This document shows positions 8,294-16,609 of a DNA stretch of 31,884 nucleotides, one piece after another. Origin of the DNA: CAZWDO01 sp964632485 [NCBI: uncultured bacterium] (lineage in GTDB: Bacteria > JAGOEH01); the NCBI GenBank assembly GCA_964632485.1, contig CAZWDO010000022.1:33875-65758 (forward strand), read 5' to 3'. The position numbers were made by a program, and so were the translations under genes. Below the pieces are notes generated by a model that was not told the DNA's origin, made no database searches, and was given only the letters and a program-made list of their open reading frames with translations. Position 1 is the stretch's first letter, and every line of letters starts with the position of its first letter.

Positions 8294-9157
8294 ATGCCCT
8301 TGGCAAGTTACGGTAAACGAATCTATCGTGGCGAGGATCATTCTCTGGATCTTTACTTGAAAGAAATCGGTGAAGAGCAGTTATTAGATCCCGAAGAAGA
8401 AGTTAACTTGGCAAGACGTATCCGTGAGGGTGATCAGGATGCGCTTGAAAAGTTGACTCGCGCTAATTTAAGGTTTGTTGTGGCGGTGGCAAAGCAATAT
8501 CAAAACCAGGGATTATCTCTGGCGGATTTGATTAATGAAGGTAATCTGGGCTTAATCAAGGCCGCGAAACGATTTGATGAAACCCGCGGGTTTAAATTTA
8601 TTTCCTATGCGGTATGGTGGATACGACAAGCTATTCTGCAAGCATTGGCCGAACAATCACGTATTGTGCGCCTGCCTCTGAATAAAGTGGGGGTGCTGCA
8701 TAAGATTGGTAAAATGACCAATAATCTGCAACAGGAATTCGGACGCGAACCTGATGCGACTGAAATAGCCAAGGAATTGGATATTAATACTGGCGAAGTG
8801 AATGATGCGCTGCGAATTGCCGGTCGTCATCTTTCACTGGAAGCTCCCTTTACTCCCGGCGAAGAGAATCGCCTGCTTGATGTGATTCAGGACTCAAAGC
8901 TTCCGTTGCCAGATGAAGATTTGATGGACGATTCCCTAAAAGAGGAAATCGAGAAAGTACTCTGCGAACTTGATGAACGCGAACGCGACGTCATCAGTCT
9001 TTATTACGGTATTAATCGTGAGCGCTCATATACCCTGGAAGAAATTGGTGAAAACTACGGTCTGACCCGTGAACGAGTCAGGCAGATTAAGGAAAAGGCT
9101 ATCAAACGGCTCCGGCATACCAAACGCAGTAAAAAATTACGCCCCTATCTGACGTGA
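8294..9157 (+). CDS. rpoD: Principal-type RNA polymerase sigma factor, short FCB form
   Basis: The 287-residue sigma70-family protein has region 1.2 ([20 protein letters not shown]), region 2 ([48 protein letters not shown]), region 3 ([20 protein letters not shown]) and region 4 with the HTH ([20 protein letters not shown]). Region 1.1 is missing, as in the primary sigma factors of Bacteroidetes and relatives, and the length fits that group. It should direct housekeeping promoters such as those at 1344-1372, 11366-11394 and 11629-11657. The ribosome site AAGGAG (8287-8292) is only one base before ATG 8294 but seven before the in-frame TTG 8300, so translation may really begin at TTG (product starting [11 protein letters not shown]). 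The YbbR gene follows after seven bases. Confidence 0.92.
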   Translation: MPLASYGKRIYRGEDHSLDLYLKEIGEEQLLDPEEEVNLARRIREGDQDALEKLTRANLRFVVAVAKQYQNQGLSLADLINEGNLGLIKAAKRFDETRGFKFISYAVWWIRQAILQALAEQSRIVRLPLNKVGVLHKIGKMTNNLQQEFGREPDATEIAKELDINTGEVNDALRIAGRHLSLEAPFTPGEENRLLDVIQDSKLPLPDEDLMDDSLKEEIEKVLCELDERERDVISLYYGINRERSYTLEEIGENYGLTRERVRQIKEKAIKRLRHTKRSKKLRPYLT

Positions 9158-9164
9158 TCTATTT

Positions 9165-10124
9165 ATGAAACGCTTTTTAACGCAACCCTTTTTCTTTCAG
9201 ATTCTTGCTTTAGCATTTGGCTTTTTTTTATGGCTGGTGGTCCGTTTGGATCGGCCCTATCGATTCCGCCTCGATATTCCGTTGATCGTCGATGAACTCC
9301 CGGAAAATCATGTGATTGTTTCTTCCCTTCCAGAAAAAATAAAGCTTGAAATCCAGGGGAAGGGCAAAGATTTATTTATATTACAGCTTTTTAATCGTAT
9401 TAGTTACCGAATTGACCTTAAGAATTTTAAAGTGAATCAAACTTATCATATTGATACGGATTTAGATCATATTGATGGGCTTGAGACCGAGAATCTCCAG
9501 GATATTTCAATACTCGAACCCAATCAGTTGGATATTCTGATCGGAATTCTCGCTCAAAAAGTTGTAGGTGTCAAAGCGCAACTTATGATCGATTCTTCTT
9601 TAGTAAATACCTATGTGCAAAACTTTAAAGTCACTCCCGACCAGATAAAGATTACCGGACCTGAAATGATTTTATTAAAAACCTGGGCCATTAAGACTGA
9701 AACTGTTAGGATTGATCAGAAAAATGGAAATTTTGAAACCGAAGTCAGCCTGGTAAAACCGGATGAACTATCGGTAATTTTGCTTGAACCGGCTAAAGTT
9801 TTACTGCAGGTCCAACTTGAGGAAGAAAAAAAGAAACTCTATACGGATATCCCGATTATGTTGCAGGTCGGAAGAAATGCCACGGCTAAAAAAGGTGAAA
9901 CTCTAATCCCCGAAGTATCCAGTTGTTCCGTTTGGGTCGATGGGCCCGAGTATATTCAGGACCGCTTACAAATGGAACATATCCGCGCCGTATTATTAAT
10001 TAATCAGCCTTTTCAGCAAGAATCCCGCTTTTCTCTTCAGGTGAAACTGACACCGGCAAATGACAGTCTGAAAATCATTGATTGGGCTCCACGCATGATT
10101 AATGTCCGCAAAGTGTATCCATAA
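9165..10124 (+). CDS. YbbR-domain (CdaR-like) membrane-anchored protein
   Basis: The 319-residue protein starts with an N-terminal membrane helix (FFFQILALAFGFFLWLVV, residues about 9-26) directly followed by tandem beta-rich YbbR-like domains; PLIVDELPENHVIVSSLPEK and VQNFKVTPDQIKITGPE are typical of the repeat. In Firmicutes such proteins (CdaR) regulate the di-adenylate cyclase CdaA, which is usually encoded next door. No cdaA is present in this window, so that role cannot be assumed. In FCB bacteria YbbR proteins often stand alone with unknown function. The gene follows the sigma factor by seven bases, with no obvious ribosome site, suggesting dependence on upstream translation, and precedes tyrS by 16 bases. 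Confidence 0.8.
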   Translation: MKRFLTQPFFFQILALAFGFFLWLVVRLDRPYRFRLDIPLIVDELPENHVIVSSLPEKIKLEIQGKGKDLFILQLFNRISYRIDLKNFKVNQTYHIDTDLDHIDGLETENLQDISILEPNQLDILIGILAQKVVGVKAQLMIDSSLVNTYVQNFKVTPDQIKITGPEMILLKTWAIKTETVRIDQKNGNFETEVSLVKPDELSVILLEPAKVLLQVQLEEEKKKLYTDIPIMLQVGRNATAKKGETLIPEVSSCSVWVDGPEYIQDRLQMEHIRAVLLINQPFQQESRFSLQVKLTPANDSLKIIDWAPRMINVRKVYP

Positions 10125-10140
10125 ATGAAAGGAATGATCT

Positions 10141-11355
10141 ATGTTGCCTCCTAAAGAGCAGTTGGAGATCCTCAAACGAGGTGCAGTCGATATTGTTTCG
10201 GAAGAAGAATTATTGAAAAAATTGGAACGTTCTATTGCCACGCAAAAACCGCTAATCATTAAACAGGGATTTGATCCGACTGCCCCGGACCTTCATCTGG
10301 GTCACACGGTTTCTATTCGGAAACTGAAACAGTTTCAGCAATTGGGACATCAGGTCGTTTTTCTAATCGGTGATTTTACCGGAATGATCGGGGATCCAAC
10401 GGGACGCAATAAAACCCGTAAAAGATTGACGGGTGATGATGTCCGCAAGAATGCCGAAACCTATAAGACTCAAATTTTTAAAATTCTGGATCCTCAGAAA
10501 ACCATCATTGATTTCAATAGTCGATGGTGCAAGCCGATGACATTTGAAGATGTGCTGGTACTGGCCAGTCGCTATACCGTCGCCCGCATGCTGGAACGCG
10601 ACGATTTTTCCAAGCGTTATAAGAACAACGAATCCATCAGTATCATAGAATTCCTCTATCCACTGGTCCAGGGTTTTGATTCTGTTGCCCTTAAATCCGA
10701 TGTTGAACTTGGAGGAACCGATCAAACGTTTAATCTGTTGATCGGACGGGATATACAGCGGGAATACGGGATTGAGCCTCAGGTCATCATTACCGTCCCT
10801 ATTCTCGAGGGCACCGACGGTAAGGAGAAGATGAGTAAAAGTCTGAATAATTATATTGGAATCAATGAAGCACCCGAAGAAATTTTTGGAAAAATTATGT
10901 CGATTCCCGATGAAATGATCTGCCGTTATTTTGAATTGGCGACCGAGGAATCAATGATCCGTGTCAAAGAGATTGAAAAATCGATTATCGATGGCGCCAA
11001 TCCTTCCTTATTCAAACGTCAATTGGCCAAGGCCGTGATCGGTTTATATCATTCTGAACAATTGGCAGTTGAGGCTGAAAATCATTTCGATCTGGTTTTC
11101 CGCCAAAAAGAGATTCCCGAAGATATTCCCGTCGTTCATTTCTGCCATGATCATTTTCCATTAAAATTGGCGCAAATTATGAAAGACCATCAACTGGTCA
11201 CCTCCAACAGTGAAGCCAAGCGTCTGATCGAACAGAATGCTGTGGAAGTTAACCGGGAAAAAATCAGCGATATTAATTATCTCTTGAGTGGCCATGAATC
11301 TGATTATATTGTCAAAGCCGGCAAACGAAAATTTTTGAAAATCGTGGTGGAATAG
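10141..11355 (+). CDS. tyrS: Tyrosyl-tRNA synthetase, TyrZ-type
   Basis: The 404-residue class I synthetase charges tRNA-Tyr. The HIGH signature appears as HLGHT within [13 protein letters not shown] (residues about 43-55), and the KMSKS loop as [12 protein letters not shown] (residues about 230-241). The KMSKS form, rather than KFGKS, places it in the TyrZ subgroup of bacterial enzymes. Residues about 335-404 form the C-terminal S4 RNA-binding domain ([20 protein letters not shown]). AAAGGA precedes the ATG by seven bases. No T-box or other leader is visible, since the gene follows the YbbR gene closely and is probably co-transcribed with the sigma factor. Confidence 0.96.
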   Translation: MLPPKEQLEILKRGAVDIVSEEELLKKLERSIATQKPLIIKQGFDPTAPDLHLGHTVSIRKLKQFQQLGHQVVFLIGDFTGMIGDPTGRNKTRKRLTGDDVRKNAETYKTQIFKILDPQKTIIDFNSRWCKPMTFEDVLVLASRYTVARMLERDDFSKRYKNNESISIIEFLYPLVQGFDSVALKSDVELGGTDQTFNLLIGRDIQREYGIEPQVIITVPILEGTDGKEKMSKSLNNYIGINEAPEEIFGKIMSIPDEMICRYFELATEESMIRVKEIEKSIIDGANPSLFKRQLAKAVIGLYHSEQLAVEAENHFDLVFRQKEIPEDIPVVHFCHDHFPLKLAQIMKDHQLVTSNSEAKRLIEQNAVEVNREKISDINYLLSGHESDYIVKAGKRKFLKIVVE

Positions 11356-11365
11356 CATTTTTTTA

Positions 11366-11394
11366 TTGACTTTCCTCAAAAAATTATTTATAAT
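11366..11394 (+). promoter_or_regulatory. Consensus sigma70 promoter of tRNA-Gln
   Basis: TTGACT (11366-11371), then 17 bases, then TATAAT (11389-11394). The predicted start near 11401 falls seven bases before the mature 5' end of the tRNA. Confidence 0.85.
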
Positions 11395-11407
11395 AGTGCA
11401 ACCTTAC

Positions 11408-11478
11408 TGGGGAATCGTCCAACGGCAGGACATGCGGCTCTGGACCGTAGTATCGGGGTTCGAATCCCTGTTCCCCAG
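11408..11478 (+). tRNA. tRNA-Gln, anticodon CTG
   Basis: The 71-base sequence folds into a complete cloverleaf. The acceptor stem TGGGGAA pairs with TTCCCCA (11471-11477) and the discriminator is G. The D stem is GTCC/GGAC. The anticodon arm is TGCGG-CTCTGGA-CCGTA with anticodon CTG. The T arm is CGGGG-TTCGAAT-CCCTG. The 3' CCA is not encoded and must be added. The weak U1-A72 pair and discriminator G are typical of glutamine tRNAs. It has its own promoter directly upstream. Confidence 0.95.
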
Positions 11479-11628
11479 CTTAATTTCCATAACCCATACT
11501 AAATTTCTAACTGGTTTTAAACAGGAGCTCCGTTAAAATTGTTTTTTTTATTGGAAATTGATAAGTCAACTGGTAGATTCAACTTTTAATGACGAACTTC
11601 TTTTATTACGAAACTTCTGTTAAATATC

Positions 11629-11657
11629 TTGACAAGCGATATTAAAAGTATTATAAT
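11629..11657 (+). promoter_or_regulatory. Perfect sigma70 consensus promoter for the kinase-kinase-NtrC operon
   Basis: TTGACA (11629-11634), a 17-base spacer, and TATAAT (11652-11657) match the consensus at all 12 positions. Transcription would start near 11664, giving a leader of about 217 bases before ATG 11881. Upstream, 11479-11628 contains only AT-rich DNA and an 8-base palindrome GGAGCTCC; no clear terminator for the tRNA was seen. Confidence 0.85.
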
Positions 11658-11660
11658 ATC

Positions 11661-11888
11661 AGTAAGGCAATATATCCAGCGGCTTTGATTCCTGAGGGCC
11701 ATGAAGGCACTGTGATTAAAAAACTTGAAATTGAATGAATTTTTGAGTTGAATCGCTCTAAACCGTCGTTAGAATTGATAAGATTTTTATTATCGGAATG
11801 CGACCCTGGAGTGGTTGCATCAATAGTATCGCTCCATTATATACATGATGATGTTAATGATTATTATGAAATGAGGAAATATGAGTAG
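11661..11888 (+). other. Leader open frame interrupted by one TGA (possible remnant or small gene)
   Basis: In one frame 75 codons run from 11661 to TAG 11886 with a single in-frame TGA at 11736. The first part reads AIYPAALIPEGHEGTVIKKL and the second SKPSLELIRFLLSECDPG. A TTG at 11748 could start a 46-residue product that overlaps the kinase start, but there is no ribosome site. It might be a decayed small gene, such as an antitoxin-like protein, or simply a chance frame inside the 217-base leader. I recognise no family. Confidence 0.2.
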
Positions 11889-13773
11889 TTTACTCATGAA
11901 AAAAATTTTACTGGTTGACGATGAGGCGTTGATTGCCATGAGCGAAGCAATTGCCTTGCGAAAGCATGGATATACTGTTGAAATTGCCTCTTCCGGGGAA
12001 CAGGTTCTTCGTATGGTCCGAACGGATGAAAATATTGCGATTATCCTGATGGATATCGATTTAGGCAGTGGACCCGACGGAACTGAGATTGCGGAATCGA
12101 TTTTAGCTGAAAAGGATTTGCCAATTATATTTTTATCCTCTCATAGTGAGAGTGAAATTGTTCAAAAAACTGAATCAATTTCCTCATACGGCTATGTCAT
12201 CAAGAATTCGGGCATTCATATATTGATTGCTTCAATCAAAATGGCCTGGCGATTGTTTGAAGCGAACCTTAAAATTAAACGACAAAATCATGAAATCGAT
12301 ACGTTCAATGAAGAATTACAGATAACCGTCGAAGAGTTAGAAGTCAGCAATGAAGAATTACGCGAAGCCAATGTTCAGCGTCACCTCAGCGAAGAGCGGT
12401 GGTTGGATCTTTTTTTGCAGAGCCAGAATGCGATTGCCGTTTACCAGGCAGTGGAACACGGAAATGATTTTGTTTTTATCGATTTTAATCCTGCGGCAGA
12501 AAAAATTGAAAATGTTAAACGCAACGCAATTATTGGGCATAAAGTGACGGAAATTTTTCCTTCAGTGATTGATTTCGGATTGATGGATGTGCTCAGGGAC
12601 GTATGGATAACGGGACAAAGTAAACATCATGACATCACATTTTATAAAGATGACCGTATTGAGGGATGGCGGGAAAATCAGGTTTTTAAGCTCAAAACCG
12701 GTGAAATCGTTGCCTTATATTGGGATATAACCGATCAAAAAAAAGCTGAGCAAGCGCTTAAGGAAAACGAGGAGAAATTCCGGAGTCTGGTTGAGAATAG
12801 CAGGGATTCCATCATGCTCTATGACTGCGGATATCGCTATCTTTATATGAATCCGTCGGCTGAATTCCGGATATCAGGGTTCCGCAATGAAGACATGATT
12901 GGTAAAAGCGATCGTGAATTAGGGTTTGATCCTCAGCTTTGCGAGCTTTGGGAGAAGGTGATTCAAGAGGTGTTTAAGACGGGTAACGCCAAGTCTGAGA
13001 TTTTTAGCTGGGAATCCGTGAAAGGCAATGTTTATAACGAATTATGTCTGTCGCCGGTTTACGATGTGGCTGGAGGAATTCGTAGCGTTTTGGGTGTATC
13101 GCGGGATATCACGCCGATGATTTTGGCCCAACAACAACTCCGCGAAGCTATGGATGAGAAAATCGCTTTGTATGCTGAATTGGAACACCGGGTAAAAAAT
13201 AGTTTGGCGATGATTCAATCACTATTAGTATTGGAAGAAAACCAGCACGGTGATGATTCGATTAAAAATGTGATCAAGAAGATCCGTACCCGGCTTCAAA
13301 CGATTATCGAGCTATATACGTTGCTTCGCGGGAAAGAATTGGATATGAAAATCCCCCTGAAGGATTATCTCGAATCGATTTGCCATGCGGTGGAACTTTC
13401 TTATAAAAAACCGGATCAGATCATTGAATTGCATACAACAATTGAACCAATTACTGTGGAAGCCAAGATGGCTACTAATATCGGATTAATCGTGAATGAA
13501 CTATTGACAAACGCGTTTAAACATGCATTTAATACTGTTGACAGCAGGGGAGTAATACAAGTTGGGGCTAGATTAAATGACGCGATGCTGGAATTGACCA
13601 TAGAGGATAATGGAGTTGGCTTTCCTGAGCATTATGAATATTTTAGCTCAAAGGGGCTGGGAGCCAAGCTTACCAATCACTTAGTTGAACAAATGAACGG
13701 TGTATTTTCCTTTGCAAATTTGAGCAAGGGAGTGCGCATTAATATTAAATTCCCTTGGTCGAATGATCTCTGA
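11881..13773 (+). CDS. Hybrid sensor: REC-PAS-PAS-HisKA_2 histidine kinase
   Basis: The 630-residue cytosolic protein begins with a receiver domain (KKILLVDDEALIAMSEAIAL; probable phospho-acceptor Asp58 in MDIDLG; LSSHSESE). A coiled-coil rich in Glu (residues about 135-165) leads to two PAS domains (about 170-285 and 295-420). The kinase core is of the HisKA_2 type: His436 in ELEHRVKNSLAMIQSLL, N box GLIVNELLTNAFKHAF, G1 DNGVGFP, G2 SSKGLGAKL. It has no membrane segment, so it senses an internal or receiver-borne signal. The N-terminal receiver suggests that it sits downstream in a relay. GAGGAA precedes ATG 11881 closely; an internal ATG at 11896 (MKKILLVDD) is possible. It is first in an operon with a second kinase and an NtrC-type regulator. 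Confidence 0.9.
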   Translation: MSSLLMKKILLVDDEALIAMSEAIALRKHGYTVEIASSGEQVLRMVRTDENIAIILMDIDLGSGPDGTEIAESILAEKDLPIIFLSSHSESEIVQKTESISSYGYVIKNSGIHILIASIKMAWRLFEANLKIKRQNHEIDTFNEELQITVEELEVSNEELREANVQRHLSEERWLDLFLQSQNAIAVYQAVEHGNDFVFIDFNPAAEKIENVKRNAIIGHKVTEIFPSVIDFGLMDVLRDVWITGQSKHHDITFYKDDRIEGWRENQVFKLKTGEIVALYWDITDQKKAEQALKENEEKFRSLVENSRDSIMLYDCGYRYLYMNPSAEFRISGFRNEDMIGKSDRELGFDPQLCELWEKVIQEVFKTGNAKSEIFSWESVKGNVYNELCLSPVYDVAGGIRSVLGVSRDITPMILAQQQLREAMDEKIALYAELEHRVKNSLAMIQSLLVLEENQHGDDSIKNVIKKIRTRLQTIIELYTLLRGKELDMKIPLKDYLESICHAVELSYKKPDQIIELHTTIEPITVEAKMATNIGLIVNELLTNAFKHAFNTVDSRGVIQVGARLNDAMLELTIEDNGVGFPEHYEYFSSKGLGAKLTNHLVEQMNGVFSFANLSKGVRINIKFPWSNDL

Positions 13774-13775
13774 GG

Positions 13776-15062
13776 ATGATTCCTGTGGCTATATTAAATC
13801 TAAAAGATGTCAATTTTTATCTGCAAACTCTGGATGAGTTAGAACAACTGATCTGTCGCTACCAGGCGGATACAACCATTATATTTGCCAATCAAGCTTT
13901 TTGCCATTATTTCAAACGATATCGGGACGACTTGATCGGCCAGCCTTTAACGTTACTGTTTGCGGAATCCGAGCAACGTATTTTTAAAGCTTACTTATCC
14001 ACCTTTAGTCGGCAATGTCCCATTCAATATATACAGCATTCAGGATTTCATATTGACGGCATCTCCTCATATCATGAATGGGTTGATAAGGCTTTCTTTG
14101 ATACAGCGGGTGAGGTTGTGGAATTTCTATCCGTGGGTACGGATAAGAAGTCATTTAAACACTATGAACATACATTCAGACTTTCTGAGAAAAACAATCA
14201 GAATCTGGGACAAAGTGTTCAAAAGGAGATTGCCAGACACAAGATTCATAAGGAAAGCCTGGATCAGTCAAAAACCCTGATTACTCTGGGTACTCTTGTT
14301 TCCGGTGTGGCGCATGAGATCAACAATCCGAATAATTTCATACTTCTTAATGGCAAAATACTACAGAATGTTTTATCCGATATTTTCCCCATATTGGAAA
14401 CTTATTATGCCGATCAGGGAGAATTTTCGGTGGCCGGATTACCCTGGTCGGAGGCTAAGCATGAATTGAAAGAAGTGGCCCTGGCAGTGGTCAATGGTTC
14501 ATATCGGATCGCTAAAATTGTCCAATCGCTTAAGCAATATGTTTCCAGCGCCAGCCCGGATTTATTGCAAACCGTTGATTTGAATCAGATCATTCAGTCA
14601 GCCCTGAATATTCTTCAATCTAAAATCGAAGCCTGGAAGGTGAAAATTGAGATGGAAATGGACCCGGCGTTACCCACCATTCAAGGAAATTTCCAACAAC
14701 TGGAGCAGGTTTTCATTAATTTGATTGAAAATAGTTGCCAGGCAATGGAGAAGAGCGGAGGCTCAATTATAATTATCAGTGATTACTTAGTGGAAGCGAA
14801 CACGGCGCGAATTATGATCAGGGATACGGGAATCGGCATAAAGGAAGAATTAATTAACTATATTACTGATCCCTTTTTTACCACAAAACGCGCAAGCGGG
14901 GGTACCGGGCTGGGGCTTTCCCTATCATTAAAAATTATTAATCAACACAGTGGAAAACTTACTTTCCAATCTATACCAGGAATAGGCACCACCGCTTATA
15001 TTCATTTTCCGGTGTTAGTTGATCCATGGGAGAACAATGGAACAGACATTCAATCCTCCTGA
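13776..15062 (+). CDS. Cytosolic PAS histidine kinase (HisKA type)
   Basis: The 428-residue protein has an N-terminal PAS domain (residues about 15-130; RYQADTTIIFANQAFCHYF, YHEWVDKAFFDTAGEV), a short coiled coil, and a complete kinase core. The H box is LGTLVSGVAHEINNPNNF with His180; the N box QVFINLIENSCQAM; G1 DTGIGIKEE; the F/G2 region DPFFTTKRASGGTGLGLS. No membrane segment is visible. It is two bases from the preceding kinase and overlaps the following NtrC-type regulator, which is its likely phosphorylation target. The ribosome-like GAGGA sits directly on ATG 13776 and is better placed for the in-frame GTG 13785, so the first three residues are uncertain. Confidence 0.9.
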   Translation: MIPVAILNLKDVNFYLQTLDELEQLICRYQADTTIIFANQAFCHYFKRYRDDLIGQPLTLLFAESEQRIFKAYLSTFSRQCPIQYIQHSGFHIDGISSYHEWVDKAFFDTAGEVVEFLSVGTDKKSFKHYEHTFRLSEKNNQNLGQSVQKEIARHKIHKESLDQSKTLITLGTLVSGVAHEINNPNNFILLNGKILQNVLSDIFPILETYYADQGEFSVAGLPWSEAKHELKEVALAVVNGSYRIAKIVQSLKQYVSSASPDLLQTVDLNQIIQSALNILQSKIEAWKVKIEMEMDPALPTIQGNFQQLEQVFINLIENSCQAMEKSGGSIIIISDYLVEANTARIMIRDTGIGIKEELINYITDPFFTTKRASGGTGLGLSLSLKIINQHSGKLTFQSIPGIGTTAYIHFPVLVDPWENNGTDIQSS

Positions 15063-16473
15063 TCCGATCGTTTTAATTGATGATGAGCCTTTGTTTTTAA
15101 ACAGTGTGGCATTGATACTCCGCTCAGCGGGTTACAATCACATCATTAAATGCATCAATGATGTTGAACTGTTTGCCGCGCTCAAAGAGTATTCGCCTTC
15201 CTGTGTTCTCCTTGATTTGATAATGCCGAACAAGTCAGGCCTGGAACTGCTGCCTGAAATTCTCACCTGCTATCCTCATGTTCCCGTAATCATGGCCACG
15301 GCGATCCATGAGACTGATAAAATTGTGGAATTTATCAAATTGGGGGCGTTTAACTATTTGGTTAAGCCGATAGATGATATTATGCTGTTAAAATCTATTC
15401 GATTGGCGCTTGAATTTTACGATTTGAAAAACGAAAATGTGCTTCTTAAAAAGCACTTGCTGGCTGAAAACCTGGTGAATCCCGCGATTTTTTCTGCGAT
15501 TATTACTCAGGATCGCATGATGAAATCCCTGTTTAAATATATCGAAACCATTGCTCGTAACTCATTTCCTGTTTTGATCACCGGAGAAACCGGAGTCGGT
15601 AAGGAATTGATTGCCCAGAGTATTCATCAGGCCAGCCAAAGATCTGGTAAATTTGTTCCTATCAACACCGCCGGCATTGACGATACGCTTTTTTCCGATC
15701 TTCTTTTCGGCCATCATAAGGGTTCGTTCACCAGCGCTGATAAACCTCGCAAGGGCATTTTGGAAGAAGCGGCTCACGGTACTCTTTTCCTGGATGAGAT
15801 CGGCGACCTCAGTTATATCTCGCAAAGCAAACTATTACGTTTATTACAGGATGGCACCTATTACCCGCTTGGGTCGGATACTCAAAAATACAGCGCGACC
15901 CGTATTATTGCCGCGACGCATGTCAACCTGATGGAGGCGATGAACCAGGGAAAATTCCGCCAGGATTTGTTCTTTCGTTTACAGGTCCATCATATTGATA
16001 TTCCGCCCTTGCGCGCCCGGCGTGATGATATTCCCCTCTTAATCGATTTTTTTACCATAAAGGCCGCTCAGGAGTTGAAACTAAAGAAACTGCGCTATTC
16101 GGATCAATTGGTTTCTCTTTTAATGAATTATTCGTTTCCGGGAAATATACGGGAACTGCAATCTTTTATTTTTGATGCCGCCAGTCAGCAGCAAAATGGA
16201 GTTTTATCCCTTGCCGCCATTAAAGTCCGAATAAAGCAAACTCAATACGACTACTCCGCCGGGGAAGTCCAGGAAAATTTTTTTCCAACGCACTCTGCCG
16301 ACAACCCGGCGGTGATTTTCAGAGAGAAGCTGCCTTCCCTGAAAGAACTGGAGAATCAGTTGATTGAAGAGGCTTTGGCGCGTTGCAATGGCAACCAGAC
16401 ACTCGCCGCCAAACTCATCGGAATGAAACGAACCGCGCTTAATAATCGTCTTAATCGGCGTCTTTTACGCTGA
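15037..16473 (+). CDS. NtrC-family sigma54-dependent response regulator
   Basis: The product (478 residues from ATG 15037; GGGAGA lies just upstream, and TTG 15019 is a weaker alternative) has a receiver domain (IVLIDDEPLF; Asp60 in VLLDLIMPNKSG; NYLVKPID), a central AAA+ domain (Walker A GETGVGKE, Walker B GTLFLDEIGD, RLQVHHIDIPPLR with the R-finger region) and a Fis-type C-terminal HTH (GNQTLAAKLIGMKRTALNNR). The sigma54-contacting GAFTGA loop reads GSFTSA; the critical Phe-Thr pair is kept, so activity is still likely. Phosphorylation by the upstream kinases would allow it to open sigma54 promoters. The sigma54 promoter of the facing chemosensory operon (31455-31471) is the only one I found in the window and is a candidate target (inference). 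Confidence 0.93.
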   Translation: MEQTFNPPDPIVLIDDEPLFLNSVALILRSAGYNHIIKCINDVELFAALKEYSPSCVLLDLIMPNKSGLELLPEILTCYPHVPVIMATAIHETDKIVEFIKLGAFNYLVKPIDDIMLLKSIRLALEFYDLKNENVLLKKHLLAENLVNPAIFSAIITQDRMMKSLFKYIETIARNSFPVLITGETGVGKELIAQSIHQASQRSGKFVPINTAGIDDTLFSDLLFGHHKGSFTSADKPRKGILEEAAHGTLFLDEIGDLSYISQSKLLRLLQDGTYYPLGSDTQKYSATRIIAATHVNLMEAMNQGKFRQDLFFRLQVHHIDIPPLRARRDDIPLLIDFFTIKAAQELKLKKLRYSDQLVSLLMNYSFPGNIRELQSFIFDAASQQQNGVLSLAAIKVRIKQTQYDYSAGEVQENFFPTHSADNPAVIFREKLPSLKELENQLIEEALARCNGNQTLAAKLIGMKRTALNNRLNRRLLR

Positions 16474-16491
16474 GTTTATGGGATATACTGC

Positions 16492-16552
16492 GAAAGAGCG
16501 CGAAATTAAGCGTTTCGTTCTCTTCCGCCCTTTCCTTCATCTTTTTTTTGAA
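16492..16552. terminator. Stem-loops between convergent operons, possible bidirectional terminator
   Basis: GAAAGAGCGCGAAA (16492-16505) pairs with TTTCGTTCTCTTCC (16513-16526) in a 14-position helix with two mismatches and one G-T pair around a 7-base loop. A second small hairpin CTTCA...TGAAG (16534-16552) has an eight-T run in its loop. They lie between the converging NtrC-type gene and the MCP-like gene, where transcription from both sides should stop. There is no classic U tract directly after the large stem, so confidence is moderate. Confidence 0.4.
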
Positions 16553-16609
16553 GTAGTTGAAGATATCAGAGCAATCGCCTTCAGGCCGGGAAGTAGAGAA
16601 GTAGCAGGG

